Of a stretch of 64,000 bases of DNA, positions 8,313-17,114 are shown one piece after another. The notes under the pieces were generated by a model. The model saw only the letters and a program-made list of their open reading frames with translations. It searched no databases and was not told the DNA's origin. Position 1 is the stretch's first letter. Every line of letters starts with the position of its first letter. The position numbers were made by a program, and so were the translations under genes. Source of the stretch: Actinocorallia sp. API 0066 (GTDB taxonomy: Bacteria > Actinomycetota > Actinomycetes > Streptosporangiales > Streptosporangiaceae); contig NZ_JAJLQY010000003.1 in NCBI RefSeq assembly GCF_020991275.1, forward strand, positions 62,001-126,000. Direction: 5' to 3'.

Positions 8313-9494
8313 ATGGGCGGTGGCCGGCTGCACGGGTGGTTGGCGGAACAGGCGCCGGAACTCGTCGCGCTCGTCGTCGACGAACTGGCGCGGCGGGTGC
8401 CGTTCTACGCGCTGCAACCGCGCGAGGTGCTCGACGGGCCCGTGCGGATGGCCGTCGAGGCGAACCTCCGGATCGTCCTGGAGACGCTCGGGCAGGGCCG
8501 CGAGCCGAACGTCGAGGAGCGGGCCGAGGTCATCACGTGGTCGGCGCGGCGGGCCGAGCAGGGCGTGCCGCTGGAGGCCGTGCTGACGGCCTACCACCTC
8601 GCGGTCGAGGTGTGGTGGCGGGCCGCCGCCGAACAGGCGCCGCCCGAGGAGGCCGCCGCCGTGCACGATCTCGGGCTGCACCTGCTGGCACATCTGCGGT
8701 CCGTCGTCCCCGCGGTGACGCTCGCGCACGTGCAGGAACAGCAGCAGCTCTACGGCGAGCGGCGCGAGGCCAGACGCGCCCTGCTGTCCGCGCTGCTCTC
8801 CGGGGAACCCGCACGGCCGCTCGCCGCCCGTGCGGGGACGGCCCTCGCCCCGTCCTACACCGTCGTCGCGCTCCACCTCGGCGGCCCGTCCTCGCGCCAC
8901 CGGTTGGGCGGCATCCTGGGCGCGCGGCGGGTGTCGCGGAACCTTGAGGCGACGCTGGCGGCGCACGCCGGAGGCCACGTGCTCGCGTCGTTCGACGGGA
9001 GCGGCGGGACGGTGCTGCTGCCGGGCACCGCGGTGCCGGACCTGCCGGAACTCGCCGGACGGCTCGGCGACGCCGTCGAGCGGGAGGCACGGGCCGCGGT
9101 GACCACCGCGTCCGGCCACGCCGAGATCCCCGGCGCGGCGGCCGAGGCGCGGGAGGTGCTCGGGCTCGTCGTCCGGCTGAAGCGACCGCCCGGCCTGTAC
9201 CGGCTTGAGGACGTGCTCCTCGAATACCAGCTCGCCCGGCCCGGCAGCGGGCTCGCCAAACTCGCCGCGCGGCTCGACCCGATCGCGGACCGGCCGGACC
9301 TCATGGACACCGTCAGGGCCGTCGCGGCGCGCGGGCACAACCGGCGGCGGGCGTCACTCGACCTGCACGTGCACCGGAACACGCTCGACTACCGGCTCCG
9401 GCGGATCGCCGAGCTCACCGGGCTCGACCCGGCCGACCCCGACGGGTTCCGGCTGCTCACCGCCGCGCTCACCGCGCGGGACCTGCTGCACTGA
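8313..9494 (+). CDS. PucR-family transcriptional regulator
   Basis: The 393-residue protein starts at ATG 8313 with GGGAGGG upstream. Residues about 1-130 form a helical sensor-like domain (PNVEERAEVITWSARRAEQG), a GGDEF-like/CdaR central region follows, and residues about 325-393 form the PucR helix-turn-helix: ARGHNRRRASLDLHVHRNTL then DYRLRRIAELTGLDP. PucR/CdaR proteins sense small metabolites and often control catabolic genes beside them. Divergence from the sugar-type importer and the palindromes between suggest it controls that importer; the effector is unknown. Confidence 0.87.
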   Translation: MGGGRLHGWLAEQAPELVALVVDELARRVPFYALQPREVLDGPVRMAVEANLRIVLETLGQGREPNVEERAEVITWSARRAEQGVPLEAVLTAYHLAVEVWWRAAAEQAPPEEAAAVHDLGLHLLAHLRSVVPAVTLAHVQEQQQLYGERREARRALLSALLSGEPARPLAARAGTALAPSYTVVALHLGGPSSRHRLGGILGARRVSRNLEATLAAHAGGHVLASFDGSGGTVLLPGTAVPDLPELAGRLGDAVEREARAAVTTASGHAEIPGAAAEAREVLGLVVRLKRPPGLYRLEDVLLEYQLARPGSGLAKLAARLDPIADRPDLMDTVRAVAARGHNRRRASLDLHVHRNTLDYRLRRIAELTGLDPADPDGFRLLTAALTARDLLH

Positions 9495-9500
9495 CGTTTC

Positions 9501-9520
9501 GGTTGGGTGAACGCCCAACC
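9501..9520 (+). terminator. Hairpin after the PucR gene
   Basis: GGTTGGG at 9501-9507 and CCCAACC at 9514-9520 form a seven-pair stem with a six-base loop, starting seven bases after the PucR stop codon. No T run follows, as is common in high-GC actinobacteria. Confidence 0.5.
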
Positions 9521-9587
9521 CGATCATCGAATGATTGCCGCGATTGCGGACAGACACGGATCGTCACGGCGATCAGGATGACTGTCC

Positions 9588-10421
9588 ATGAGGAGCAGAT
9601 TCACCGCACTCGCGGCCGCCGTGCTCGTCGCGGCCGCCGTCGTGCAGGCACCCGCCAGCGGCGCCACCCCCGCCGCCCCCCTCCCGTCCGCCGCCTCCTG
9701 GGGCGCGCCCGGCCCCTACGAGGTCACCGTCGAGATCGAAGCGGTGACCACCTTCTACCGCCCCAAGCACATGAACGGACGCCACCCCGTCGTCATCTGG
9801 GGCAACGGCACCTTCGCGATCCCCGGCGTCTACACCGGGCTGCTGCGGCACTGGGCGAGCCACGGAATCATCGTCGCCGCGTCCAACTCCACCCAGTCCA
9901 ACCCCGGCCTGTCCATGCGCGCCGGAATCGACACGCTGACCCACCGGAACGCCAACCCGGGCAGCGTCTACCACCAGCACGTCAACCTCGACCGGATCGC
10001 CTCGGCCGGGCACTCGCAGGGCGGCGCGGGCGCCGTCAACGCGGCGCTCGACCCGCGCGTCGACACCGTCGTCGCGATCCAGCCAGGACCGCTCACCGAC
10101 CCCGACTGGATCGACGTCCCCACGCTCTTCCTCTCCGGACAGCGTGACCTGATCGTGTGGCCGGCCCTCGTCCGCGCGCTCTTCAACGACGCCGACCACG
10201 TGCCCGCCGTCTACGGCGAGCTGCGCGGCGCGACCCACCTGTCCATCGCGGGCGACGGCGGCGCGTCCCGTGCCCCGGCCACCGCGTGGCTGCGCGCCTG
10301 GCTGCTCGACGACCCCGTCGCCAGGGCCGCGTTCTTCGGCCCCTGCGGCTACTGCTCCGACGGCACCACCTGGTCGGACTTCAAGCGCAACGCCAAGGCG
10401 GCGGCACTCCCCGCCACCTGA
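9588..10421 (+). CDS. Secreted alpha/beta hydrolase (cutinase/chlorophyllase-like)
   Basis: The 277-residue precursor has a signal peptide (RSRFTALAAAVLVAAAVVQA, cleavage near ASGA). The nucleophile elbow GHSQGG places Ser143, with likely Asp187 (GQRDLIVWP) and His217 (GATHLS) completing the triad. HPVVIWGNGTFA supplies the oxyanion region. The C-terminus has a Cys pair (GPCGYC) that probably forms a disulfide. The fold matches secreted polyester, lipid or chlorophyll esterases; the substrate is not predictable. Next come three 70-bp repeats and then a second secreted lipase, so 9.6-11.6 kb looks like an extracellular esterase patch. Confidence 0.85.
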   Translation: MRSRFTALAAAVLVAAAVVQAPASGATPAAPLPSAASWGAPGPYEVTVEIEAVTTFYRPKHMNGRHPVVIWGNGTFAIPGVYTGLLRHWASHGIIVAASNSTQSNPGLSMRAGIDTLTHRNANPGSVYHQHVNLDRIASAGHSQGGAGAVNAALDPRVDTVVAIQPGPLTDPDWIDVPTLFLSGQRDLIVWPALVRALFNDADHVPAVYGELRGATHLSIAGDGGASRAPATAWLRAWLLDDPVARAAFFGPCGYCSDGTTWSDFKRNAKAAALPAT

Positions 10422-10440
10422 CCACCCCGCCCCCGGCCCG

Positions 10441-10650
10441 GAGGCGGCCGCTCCCGACGAAGTCGGGCCCGCGAAGCGGCCGACCTCCGGGCCCATCAAA
10501 CACAGCCCGGGGGGCGGCCGCTCCCGACGAAGTCGGGGCCGCGAAGCGGCCGACCTCCGGGCCCATCAAACACAGCCCGGGGGGCGGCCGCTCCCGACGA
10601 AGTCGGGGCCGCGAAGCGGCCGACCTCCGGGCTCATCGAACACGGCCCGT
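10441..10650 (+). repeat. Three tandem 70-bp repeats with paired short hairpins
   Basis: Units begin at 10441, 10511 and 10581 with an exact period of 70. Copies 1 and 2 differ at few positions and copy 3 diverges near its end. Each unit holds CCCGAC-GAA-GTCGGG and, in units 2 and 3, GGCCGC-GAA-GCGGCC, two adjacent hairpins capped by GAA loops, with CGGCCGCT and AGCGGCCG as an outer alternative stem. It fills the gap between two lipase/esterase genes and resembles REP-like intergenic palindromes. Confidence 0.9.
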
Positions 10651-10702
10651 CCCGGCGTCACCTCTGCACCGGGGCGGGCCCCGTTTTCCCAGGAGTTCCG
10701 CC

Positions 10703-11569
10703 ATGATCCGACCCGTCGCCGTCACCGGCGCCGCCGTCTTCGCCCTCTCGCTCGCCTCCCCCGCGCACGCGACCCCTCCCGTCGACTACGTCGCGCTCGG
10801 CGACTCGGCCGCCGCCGGGCCGCTCATCCCCGTGCAGGACCCGTCGGCGCCCGGATGCTTCCGGTCGCTGGTGAACTATCCGGCTTTGACGGCCAAAGCA
10901 CTGAAGGTCCGTTCGTTCCGTGACGTCACGTGTTCCAGTGCGAAGACCGCGCATCTGACGTCGCCGCAGCAGACGCCGCTCGGCGAGGTCCCCGCCCAGT
11001 ACGCCGCGCTCAGCAGGGGCACCGACCTCGTCAGCCTCCACATCGGCGCCAACGACATCTCGCTCACCCGGATGATCACCGACTGCCTCGCCTCCTCCCC
11101 GGCCGCGAAGAGTTGCAAGGACGCGTACTTCGCTGAGACGGGCAAGGACCCGTGGAAGCCGAAGATCAGGGCGCTCGTCCCCGTGCTGCGGAAGGCCATC
11201 GACGGGATTCGGGCGCGTTCCCCGCACGCCCGGATCTACGTCGCGGGCTACACGACCTACCTTCCGCGCGGCGGGTGCCATCCGCGCGTCCCGATCCTGC
11301 CGCGCGACGCCACCTACATCCAGCAGACCATCAACCGGCTCAACGCGGCCATCGCGCACGCCGCCCGGTCGCGCGGCGCGCACTACGTCGACCTCGCCCG
11401 TCCGGCCCGGCACCACACCGTGTGCGCCTCGCCCCGCGTCCGCTGGGTGGAGCCCTACGTCCCCGCCAACCCCGCCGTCCCCTTCCACCCCAACGCGACG
11501 GGCATGCGCGCCTTCGCCGCGATTCTCGTCGCCGAACTCAAGCACTCCCGGCGGACTCCAACAGCATAA
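10703..11569 (+). CDS. Secreted SGNH/GDSL lipase
   Basis: The 288-residue precursor starts at ATG 10703 behind AGGAG. The signal peptide ends near AHA (residues 21-23). Block I is YVALGDSAAAG with nucleophile Ser35, block III is the IGANDIS segment, and FHPNATGM near the C-terminus supplies the catalytic His with the Asp position replaced by Pro-rich context as in many family members. Paired cysteines (GCF, TCS, DCL, SCK) fit the three disulfides of Streptomyces-type extracellular SGNH lipases. It hydrolyses acyl esters outside the cell. A second SGNH lipase lies on the other strand at 12.2-13.1 kb. Confidence 0.9.
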   Translation: MIRPVAVTGAAVFALSLASPAHATPPVDYVALGDSAAAGPLIPVQDPSAPGCFRSLVNYPALTAKALKVRSFRDVTCSSAKTAHLTSPQQTPLGEVPAQYAALSRGTDLVSLHIGANDISLTRMITDCLASSPAAKSCKDAYFAETGKDPWKPKIRALVPVLRKAIDGIRARSPHARIYVAGYTTYLPRGGCHPRVPILPRDATYIQQTINRLNAAIAHAARSRGAHYVDLARPARHHTVCASPRVRWVEPYVPANPAVPFHPNATGMRAFAAILVAELKHSRRTPTA

Positions 11570-11599
11570 GGAAAGCGCGGCGATCCGTAGGAGCGGAAA

Positions 11600-11845
11600 A
11601 TGTCCTTCGACCCCCATCTGCACGCCGTCCAGCAGCACTCCGACCAGGCGTTCCGCCGGAGCGGCCAGATGATCGACGACCTCCACCGCGACCGGCGCCG
11701 CCGCCGCTCCGGCAGGTCCACCGGAAACGGCCTGGGCTTCCTCCTCCTCATCGCCCTGGGCGCCTACATCTACACCCAGCACCCCGACCTCTGGCACACC
11801 CTCAAGTCCCACCTCACCGACTTCCTCGCCCTCCTCCAGAACTGA
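11600..11845 (+). CDS. Small single-pass membrane protein
   Basis: The 81-residue protein starts at ATG 11600 behind AGGAGCGG. Residues 1-30 are charged and His-rich (HLHAVQQHSDQAFRRSGQ), a basic RRRRRSGRS stretch follows, and one membrane helix (GLGFLLLIALGAYIYT) spans about 44-60. The N-terminus is probably cytoplasmic by the positive-inside rule. No family is recognised. It follows the lipase by 30 bases and may share its transcript. Confidence 0.65.
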   Translation: MSFDPHLHAVQQHSDQAFRRSGQMIDDLHRDRRRRRSGRSTGNGLGFLLLIALGAYIYTQHPDLWHTLKSHLTDFLALLQN

Positions 11846-12238
11846 CCCAACCCCATCCCCGAACACACGATCCCGCCCCGCCACAAGCACGCGGTGCGTT
11901 TCCTCCTTCAGGCCGGAGACCCGATGACAGGGCTCCGGCCTGAACCATTCCCCCACCCCGGCGCATTCCCGGAAATCCCCGGCAAGCGCCAACGTCACCC
12001 GCTTCAGCGGCACCCGACGCGCGGCGGCGACGGCACGGCCCGCGAACCAGTTCCCCTGGATATCCGAACCCCAGACGACAAACACCCCAAGCCCAAACGT
12101 TTCTCCATACCGCTGACCTGTCGGCACCCGGTTCTCCGCTGGGCATCCGTCCGGTGACGGCCTCGGTTCACCTCGTGCGGCCACACGTGCCGCTGTCTCG
12201 ACGATGATCGGTCTCGCTGGTCTGGCCGGGGGCGTTGT
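11846..12238. other. Intergenic stretch without a convincing gene
   Basis: No reading frame here has both a good start and protein-like content. On the minus strand the frame of the neighbouring lipase stays open through the whole stretch, translating to a Gly- and Val-rich sequence of no known family. A lost stop codon or decayed coding DNA is possible. Confidence 0.4.
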
Positions 12239-13129
12239 CGCCGGTGGGTGTGGGGGTAAGCGGGAGAGGGCGGCGGCGGTGAGGGTGGCGAGGGCGGTCA
12301 TGCCTCGGGCGTTGGGGTGGAGGGCGGCGGCGCCGGAGGGGGCGCGCATGGGTTCGGTCCAGCGGGTGGTGTGGGAGCGGCAGGCGTCGCGGCCGGTGCT
12401 CGCGGCGTAGGGGTTGACGGCCAGGGCGCCGTTGGCGGCGGCGCGCTGGGCGAGCATGGTGTTGAGGGCGCGCTGCTTGGCGGAGAGATACGGGAGGTCG
12501 GCCGCGTCGAACGGGACCGCCTTGCCGCAGCGCGCGGTGTCGGGGAGCAGCCGGAGGTAGCCGACGACGACGATCGTGGCGCGCGGCGCCTTCTCCCGGA
12601 TCCGCCGCAGCGCCTTGTCGATCTTCGGCGCGGTCGCGGCGATCTTCTTGTCGATCCGGTCGGTGCCGCCCGAGGTGAAGATCCGTTTGCAGCCGCGCAG
12701 GAACGCGCCGATGACACAGGTCCGGAGAATCCCGGTGAATCCGACGTCGTTGCCGCCGAACGTGAATGTCACAAGATCCGTCTCCCTGGTGATGGCGTCG
12801 ATCTGTGCGGCGACGCCCGCCTTCTGGCGATAGGCGAGCGCGTCCGTCGTCGCCCCCTTGCACGTGACGTCGGTCAGCGACACCCGTCCGATGATCCGCG
12901 CGAGTTCCCGCGGGTAATTGCGATCCGACCTGTCACACGCCGCGTTCACCACCCGCGGAATACCGGCCCCCGACGCGAACGAATCCCCCACCGCCACATA
13001 CCGCAGCGACCGCCCCGCCGCGGGCCCCACCAGCACCCCGCCGACCAGCACGGCAACCGCCACCACCGCAAGTCCGGAACGCCACAACCAGTACCCGCCC
13101 ACACATCCCCCCAAAATCCCAGAAACCAT
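12239..13129 (-). CDS. SGNH/GDSL lipase, secreted or membrane-anchored; 3' end uncertain
   Basis: From ATG 13129 the protein begins with a long hydrophobic segment (LAVVAVAVLVGGVLV, about residues 20-35) serving as signal or anchor. Block I is YVAVGDSFASG with Ser50. FTFGGNDVGF is the block III region and ALHPNARGM gives the catalytic His. Cysteines are placed as in the neighbouring lipase. Homology-like content ends near LTAAALSRLPPHP, about 12239, but there is no in-frame stop: the frame stays open to 10658, antisense to two other genes. I end the feature at the last family-like residues; the true stop may have been lost by a frameshift. Confidence 0.7.
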
Positions 13130-13347
13130 CACCGCCCACCGCCCACATCGCGATGAGCGTCCGACCAAAAGAAAGATAACCCCGCCACGCCGCCCGAGCA
13201 AACAGAATAGCCAATCCCCAAAAACCCCCGCAAATCCACATTCATAATGAACAATCAATAACACCCCCACAATTCACCGGGTCCACCAAAGGCGCGCGGC
13301 AGCCCGGAGCCGCGCCCCCGCCAGCCGGGCCCGGTCCAGCGAGACGG
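13130..13347. promoter_or_regulatory. AT-richer gap, probable lipase promoter region
   Basis: This 218-bp gap separates two leftward genes. Around 13150-13262 the sequence is much richer in A and T than its surroundings and includes TTCATTATGAA, an 11-bp perfect palindrome, at about 13240-13250. It probably holds the promoter of the SGNH lipase gene. I could not fix a -35/-10 pair. Confidence 0.4.
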
Positions 13348-14022
13348 CTAGGCGAGGGCGCAGTCGGGGCATTTGGAGCCGGTCGGGGTGCGGTAGTAGA
13401 GGCAGCAGGTTCGGCGGCGGAAGGTGAGGGAGGGGCTGGTGAAGGTGCCCTTGTTGTGGAGGTGGCCGAGGGTGAGGAGGCGGGTGGCGAGGTCGTGGGC
13501 GGGGGTGGCCAGGTCGGGGCGGGCGGCGCGGAGGTCGCGGGCGGCCTCGGCGAGGGCGGAGGCGGCGTTGCCGTACAGGACGGGTCGGGCGACCTTGACC
13601 TTGAGGCCGGAGGCGAAGGGTTCCAGGTGGTCGGTGATGACGGCGCGGTAGAGGGCTTCGGCCACGTCGTCGTCCACGTGGTGCCCGGCCGCTTCCGGGA
13701 CGCGTAGGGCCGGGCCGTCGTCGGCGCGCTGGAGGCGGCCCAGGTCGGGCAGGACGCCGTGGGCGAGGACGGAGTACAGCAGCGGCGACCAGAGCCGGGC
13801 GGCGTGCCCGAGCTGCACGATCGAAGCACCGATGCGCGGTTCGTCGGTCCTGTACCGGTCGGCGGTGGCCTGTACCAGGTCGGCGAAGCCCCGGTCGTAG
13901 GCGTCCGTGACGGGATGCCAGCCCGCGTCGGGGCCGCCGACCGCCAGCGTGAAGAACGGACCGAGGGCGGCGGCCTCCGACAGCGCCGCCGCGACGACCG
14001 AGCCCGGAGCTTCGGACGACAT
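13348..14022 (-). CDS. FhuF-type [2Fe-2S] reductase-like protein
   Basis: The 224-residue protein ends in the FhuF signature RRRTCCLYYRTPTGSKCPDC: Cys206, Cys207, Cys218 and Cys221 match the CC-x10-C-x2-C pattern that binds an unusual [2Fe-2S] cluster in E. coli FhuF, a ferric-siderophore reductase. The N-terminal two thirds are helical with no other motif. It begins 27 bases after the ABC ATPase gene and is the last gene of the riboswitch-led importer operon. That context makes reduction of an imported corrinoid or metal chelate plausible; reduction of ferric siderophores is the family precedent. Both are inference. Confidence 0.85.
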   Translation of the reverse strand: MSSEAPGSVVAAALSEAAALGPFFTLAVGGPDAGWHPVTDAYDRGFADLVQATADRYRTDEPRIGASIVQLGHAARLWSPLLYSVLAHGVLPDLGRLQRADDGPALRVPEAAGHHVDDDVAEALYRAVITDHLEPFASGLKVKVARPVLYGNAASALAEAARDLRAARPDLATPAHDLATRLLTLGHLHNKGTFTSPSLTFRRRTCCLYYRTPTGSKCPDCALA

Positions 14023-14049
14023 GGGCAGATCAGCTCCTTTCCACGTACG

Positions 14050-14859
14050 TCAGGGGTGGCCGCCGAACGGCGCGGGCGCGCCGGGCAGCAGGACGACCTG
14101 GGGCACACCGGTCACCGGATGCGGTTCGATCGAGGCGTCCACCTGGTAGACGTCGGCGAGGAGGTCGCGGGTGAGGATCTCCTCCGGCGTGCCGAGCGCC
14201 ACCAGCCGTCCGCCGTGCAGCACGCAGATCCGGGCGCAGAACATCGCGGCGAGGTTGAGGTCGTGCAGCGCGACGACGCCCGTCACGCCGAGCCCGCCGA
14301 CCAGCCGGAGCGTGTCGAGCTGGTGCCGGAGGTCGAGGTGGTTCGTCGGCTCGTCCAGCACCATCGTCCCGGCCCGCTGGGCGAGCGCCCGCGCGATGAG
14401 GACCCGCTGCTTCTCGCCGCCCGAAAGCCTGTCGAACGGGGCTTCCGCGAGGTGGGCGGCGTCCAGCGCGGCGAGCGATTCGGCGATGATCTCCCGGTCG
14501 GTCTGGTCGTCGCCGTCGAATGCCCGTTTGTGCGGGGTCCTGCCCATCGCGACGACCTCGCGGACCGACAGGTCGAACTCCCCCGACGACTCCTGGAGCA
14601 CCGCCGCGAGCCGCCGCGCGAGTTGCTTGCCGGGCAGCGTCCACACGTCGTCGCCGTCCAGCAGGACCCGCCCGGACGTGGGCCTCTGCGCCCGGTACAG
14701 GGTGCGCAGCAGCGTCGATTTTCCGGCGCCGTTGGGCCCGACGAGCCCGACGACCTCGCCGGGCGCGACGTCGAACGAGACAGCGTCGACGAGGGCCCGC
14801 CCGTCGGCGCGGACGGTGACGTCGCGCAGGGCGAGCGCGCCGGGCGCGCCGCGCTTCAC
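14050..14859 (-). CDS. ABC transporter ATPase, FecE/BtuD type
   Basis: The 269-residue protein has Walker A GPNGAGKST, signature LSGGEKQRVLIARAL, Walker B TMVLDEPTNHLD and the H-loop VALHDLNLAA. It belongs to the iron-chelate/B12 subfamily. The start is GTG 14859, overlapping the permease stop as GTGA. It powers the permease of the same operon. The cobalamin riboswitch upstream points to vitamin B12 or a corrinoid as cargo rather than a siderophore. Confidence 0.92.
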   Translation of the reverse strand: MKRGAPGALALRDVTVRADGRALVDAVSFDVAPGEVVGLVGPNGAGKSTLLRTLYRAQRPTSGRVLLDGDDVWTLPGKQLARRLAAVLQESSGEFDLSVREVVAMGRTPHKRAFDGDDQTDREIIAESLAALDAAHLAEAPFDRLSGGEKQRVLIARALAQRAGTMVLDEPTNHLDLRHQLDTLRLVGGLGVTGVVALHDLNLAAMFCARICVLHGGRLVALGTPEEILTRDLLADVYQVDASIEPHPVTGVPQVVLLPGAPAPFGGHP

Positions 14860-15938
14860 CGCGCCGCCTTGCGCCGCATGAGCCACAGGAAGAACGGGCC
14901 GCCGACGAGGGCGGTGAGGACGCCCACGGGGATCTCCTCCGGGCTGATCAGGGTGCGGGCGGCGAGGTCCGCGCCGATGAGGAAGGCCGCGCCGAGCAGC
15001 GCGGCGGCGGGCAGCGCGCGCCGGTGGTCGGTGCCGACGAGAAGCCGCACCACGTGCGGCATGATCAGCCCGACGAAGCCGATCGAGCCGCTGACCGAGA
15101 CGACGGTGCCGACCATCACCGCGACGCACACGAACAGCGTGGCGCGGAAGCGGTGCACGTCGAGGCCGAGCGCGGCGGCGGCCTCCTCGCCCGCGAGGAG
15201 CAGGTTCAGCGGCCGGGAGACGCCGAGCAGCGCGACGGTCCCCGCGAGCACGGCGGTCGCGGGGATCCAGAACATCTCCCAGGTCGTCCCGGCGAGGCCG
15301 CCGAGCATCCAGCGCAGCGCCGACTGCGCGGCGTGCGGGTCGTTGGAGGTGACGACGAGGAAGCTCGCGACCGCCGACAGCACCTCGGCCGTCGCGACGC
15401 CCGCGAGGACGAGCCGCACCGTCGGCATCCGGCCGCCGGAGCGGGCGAGGAAGTACACCGCGACGAGCGCGGCGAGCGCCCCGCCGAACGCGGCGAACGG
15501 CAGCGTGAACACCCCGAACCAGGCGACGCCGTACACGACGACGATGACGGCGCCGACCGTCGCGCCGGAGGAGACGCCGAGCAGCATCGGGTCGGCGAGC
15601 GGGTTGCGGACCAGCGCCTGGAGCGCCATGCCGCACACCGCGAGCCCGGCCCCGACGACGCCGCTCAGCAGCACGCGCGGCAACCGCACGTCGAGCACGA
15701 TGGTCGCGCGGACGGGCGGCCAGTCCGGGGCGGCGAGCCCGGGATGCAGCCAGTGCAGGAGGATGCCCCACACCTGTCCGGCCGGGATCCGGATCGAGCC
15801 CGCCGCGACCGCCGCCGTCGCGACGGCCAGGAGCAGCGCGACGAGCAGCAGCAGCACGAGCGGGTAGGGCAGGCGGCGGCGCGCCGCCGGGGCGGCCGGG
15901 ACCGCGGTGGCGATCCCGGCCGTCTTGGCCTCGGTCAC
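14856..15938 (-). CDS. FecCD-family permease, BtuC type
   Basis: The 360-residue membrane protein has about ten hydrophobic segments. Family motifs are clear: RLPRVLLSGVVGAGLAVCGM then QALVRNPLADPMLLGVSSGA, and GSIGFVGLIMPHVVRLLVG near the C-terminus. The start is GTG 15938, overlapping the binding-protein stop by four bases. A single permease gene implies a homodimeric BtuC2-like channel, matching the single ATPase gene. Confidence 0.9.
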   Translation of the reverse strand: MTEAKTAGIATAVPAAPAARRRLPYPLVLLLLVALLLAVATAAVAAGSIRIPAGQVWGILLHWLHPGLAAPDWPPVRATIVLDVRLPRVLLSGVVGAGLAVCGMALQALVRNPLADPMLLGVSSGATVGAVIVVVYGVAWFGVFTLPFAAFGGALAALVAVYFLARSGGRMPTVRLVLAGVATAEVLSAVASFLVVTSNDPHAAQSALRWMLGGLAGTTWEMFWIPATAVLAGTVALLGVSRPLNLLLAGEEAAAALGLDVHRFRATLFVCVAVMVGTVVSVSGSIGFVGLIMPHVVRLLVGTDHRRALPAAALLGAAFLIGADLAARTLISPEEIPVGVLTALVGGPFFLWLMRRKAAR

Positions 15939-16921
15939 TTGAAGAGGTCCGGGTGGATCTGCTCGGCCAGCGACTGGACGGCGGCGGGCACCCGCACGCC
16001 CGTCACGGTGGATGAGAGCGGCAGCACCGCGAACCGCTCGTTCTTGATCGCGGGCACGTCCTTGAGGGCCGGGTTCGACAGCAGGAACTTCTTCTTGTCC
16101 GCGGCGCTCTGGCTGCCGTAGTCGTAGATGACGATCACTTCGGGCGCGCGGTCGGCGACCTGCTCGAACGACACGTCGGCCCACGCCTTGTCCACGTCGG
16201 CGAACAGGTTGACGCCGCCCGCCAGCTTGATCAGCTCGGTGCCGATGCCCGCGCCGCCCGCGGTGAACGCCGTCTTGTCGCCGCTGTCGTAGACGAACAC
16301 CTTGAGCGGGTCGAGGTCCTTGAGCTTGGCCGTGACGGCGTCGAGGGGCTCGTGCAGCTTGCCGATGAGGGCTTTGGCCCGGTCCGGCACGCCGAAGATC
16401 TTCGCGAGGGTGGTGATCTCCTCGTCCATCGTCGCGAGGGTCACCCTGCCCTCGGGGCACTCCTCGATGTTGACGTGGGTGTTGATCCCGGCCTTGGTGA
16501 GGCGGTCGCGGGACCTGCCCTCCTTCTCGTCGAAGGCGCTGGACCAGCCGCCGTAGACGAAGTCGGGCTCGCTGGTCAGGAGCGTCTCGTAGGAGGGGTA
16601 CTCCTCCGCGATCACCTTGATGCCGTCGTAGGCCGCCTTGTACTCCGGCAGGACCTCGTCATCGAGGTAGGCGGTGCCGACCATCGACTTCTCCAGGCCG
16701 AGCGCGAGGAGCGCCTCGGTGGCGTGCTGGTTCATCGACACCGCGCGGCTCGGGGGCCGCTCATAGGTGGTCGTGACCCCGCAGTTCTCCACCGTGACCG
16801 GGAAGCCGGGGGTGGCGGCCGCCGTGGGGGACGTGTCGTCGGCGGAGGTGCCGCCGCAGGCCGTGACCAGTGCGGCACAGGCCACGGCGAGCAGCAGGGA
16901 CAGCGGACGTCTGCCCGTCAT
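15935..16921 (-). CDS. Substrate-binding lipoprotein, BtuF/FepB-like
   Basis: The 328-residue precursor has lipobox LVTAC with Cys22. The mature protein is a type 3 (helical-backbone) binding protein: PSRAVSMNQHATEALLALGL, SEPDFVYGGWSS and the C-terminal RVPAAVQSLAEQIHPDLFK are typical. Such proteins bind ferric siderophores, heme or B12. The start is ATG 16921 with GAGAGGAAG upstream. It is the first solid gene downstream of the cobalamin riboswitch, so B12 or another corrinoid is the best guess. Confidence 0.88.
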   Translation of the reverse strand: MTGRRPLSLLLAVACAALVTACGGTSADDTSPTAAATPGFPVTVENCGVTTTYERPPSRAVSMNQHATEALLALGLEKSMVGTAYLDDEVLPEYKAAYDGIKVIAEEYPSYETLLTSEPDFVYGGWSSAFDEKEGRSRDRLTKAGINTHVNIEECPEGRVTLATMDEEITTLAKIFGVPDRAKALIGKLHEPLDAVTAKLKDLDPLKVFVYDSGDKTAFTAGGAGIGTELIKLAGGVNLFADVDKAWADVSFEQVADRAPEVIVIYDYGSQSAADKKKFLLSNPALKDVPAIKNERFAVLPLSSTVTGVRVPAAVQSLAEQIHPDLFK

Positions 16922-16972
16922 AGGGGGTCTTCCTCTCACAAAGAACAGCGAGGCTCGTCGTGAGGGGACGGC

Positions 16973-16989
16973 GCACCGTGGCACGGTGC
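16973..16989. promoter_or_regulatory. 17-bp palindrome upstream of the importer
   Basis: GCACCGT-GGC-ACGGTGC is a perfect 7+3+7 inverted repeat in the leader between riboswitch and binding-protein gene, 52 bases before the start codon. It could be an operator or a short RNA hairpin. Confidence 0.45.
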
Positions 16990-17114
16990 GAAGAGAGGCG
17001 GAGAGCGTGTTCCGGGGCATACCGGACCGCTCCACGGGCCGCGCGAGACGGCCGACGGGTGACGCGCATGACGGCGTCCCTCCTCTCCGGGGAGATCCGC
17101 CCCGGTCACAGCGA

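Noticed and set aside
11894-12157. Small rightward frame between the lipase genes
   Set aside because: No ribosome site, Pro/His/Arg-rich composition typical of non-coding GC-rich DNA.
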